A stretch of DNA of 64,000 nucleotides from positions 544,647 to 608,646 of the forward strand of contig NW_008708986.1 of assembly GCF_000327385.1 (NCBI RefSeq), read 5' to 3'. Shown in pieces: positions 63,931-64,000 of the stretch. The translations under genes and the position numbers were made by a program. The stretch is from Lottia gigantea. Taxonomy: Eukaryota > Mollusca > Gastropoda > Lottiidae. Position 1 is the first letter of the stretch. Each line of letters begins with the position of its first letter. Under the pieces are notes generated by a model. That model saw only the letters and a program-made list of their open reading frames with translations. It was not told where the DNA came from and did no database searches.

Positions 63931-64000
63931 CTGAAATAGAAGGAAAAATTACTTTATCACTTCCTTTTTGAAATAGACACTCGGGCTACCCATAAATTTC

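Noticed and set aside
1-64000. Search for CRISPR arrays, bacterial operons, tRNA or rRNA genes, and virus-derived elements
   Set aside because: None found by eye. The window is animal nuclear DNA with introns; no reverse transcriptase, integrase, capsid or long terminal repeats were recognised.

Overview
Eukaryotic, clearly AT-rich animal DNA with spliced genes, long introns and many small inverted-repeat elements. The repeats (a 237-bp element with TATACGCCCAC-type ends, and the phrase GGGCAATAACTCTG) and the protein repertoire suggest a lophotrochozoan, most likely a mollusc. This assignment is inference; nothing in the window names the species. A 50-N scaffold gap lies at 38047-38096.

Layout. 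(1) 1-18881: no gene recognised; upstream or 5'-untranslated territory of the first gene, with degenerate repeats. (2) 18882-51551, plus strand: one large gene of at least 18 coding exons. I could join them in consistent phase into a 5043-nt reading frame (1680 codons plus stop). It encodes an N-terminal CAP-Gly domain, a long serine-rich and then basic, proline-rich middle with five SxIP motifs, and a C-terminal coiled coil of the MTUS1/MTUS2 (ATIP) family. Inside its 16.5-kb central intron lie three strong and one weaker candidate alternative first exons. All end in phase 1, exactly as needed to enter the shared coiled-coil exon at 46998. The 3'UTR runs to about 53.37 kb. (3) 54.24-58.67 kb, minus strand, convergent: a secreted or lysosomal ML-domain protein homologous to the GM2 ganglioside activator (GM2A), with all eight family cysteines. 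Its last coding exon is out of frame at a homopolymer, and its stop codon appears to be created by splicing. (4) 58.95-59.72 kb: a repeat-rich element holding two tandem histone-mRNA 3' stem-loops but no histone gene, followed by a CpG-richer patch near 60 kb. (5) 62.27-63.93 kb and beyond the window, minus strand: the last five exons of a neurobeachin/LRBA-type BEACH-WD40 protein.

The three genes look ordinary and conserved and do not form a pathway. One handles microtubules, one lysosomal glycolipid transfer, one vesicle trafficking. The most unusual points are the union of CAP-Gly with an MTUS coiled coil in a gene with several nested promoters, the orphan histone processing signals, and the frame problem in the GM2A-like gene. 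No retroviral, Polinton-like or other virus-derived element was recognised.
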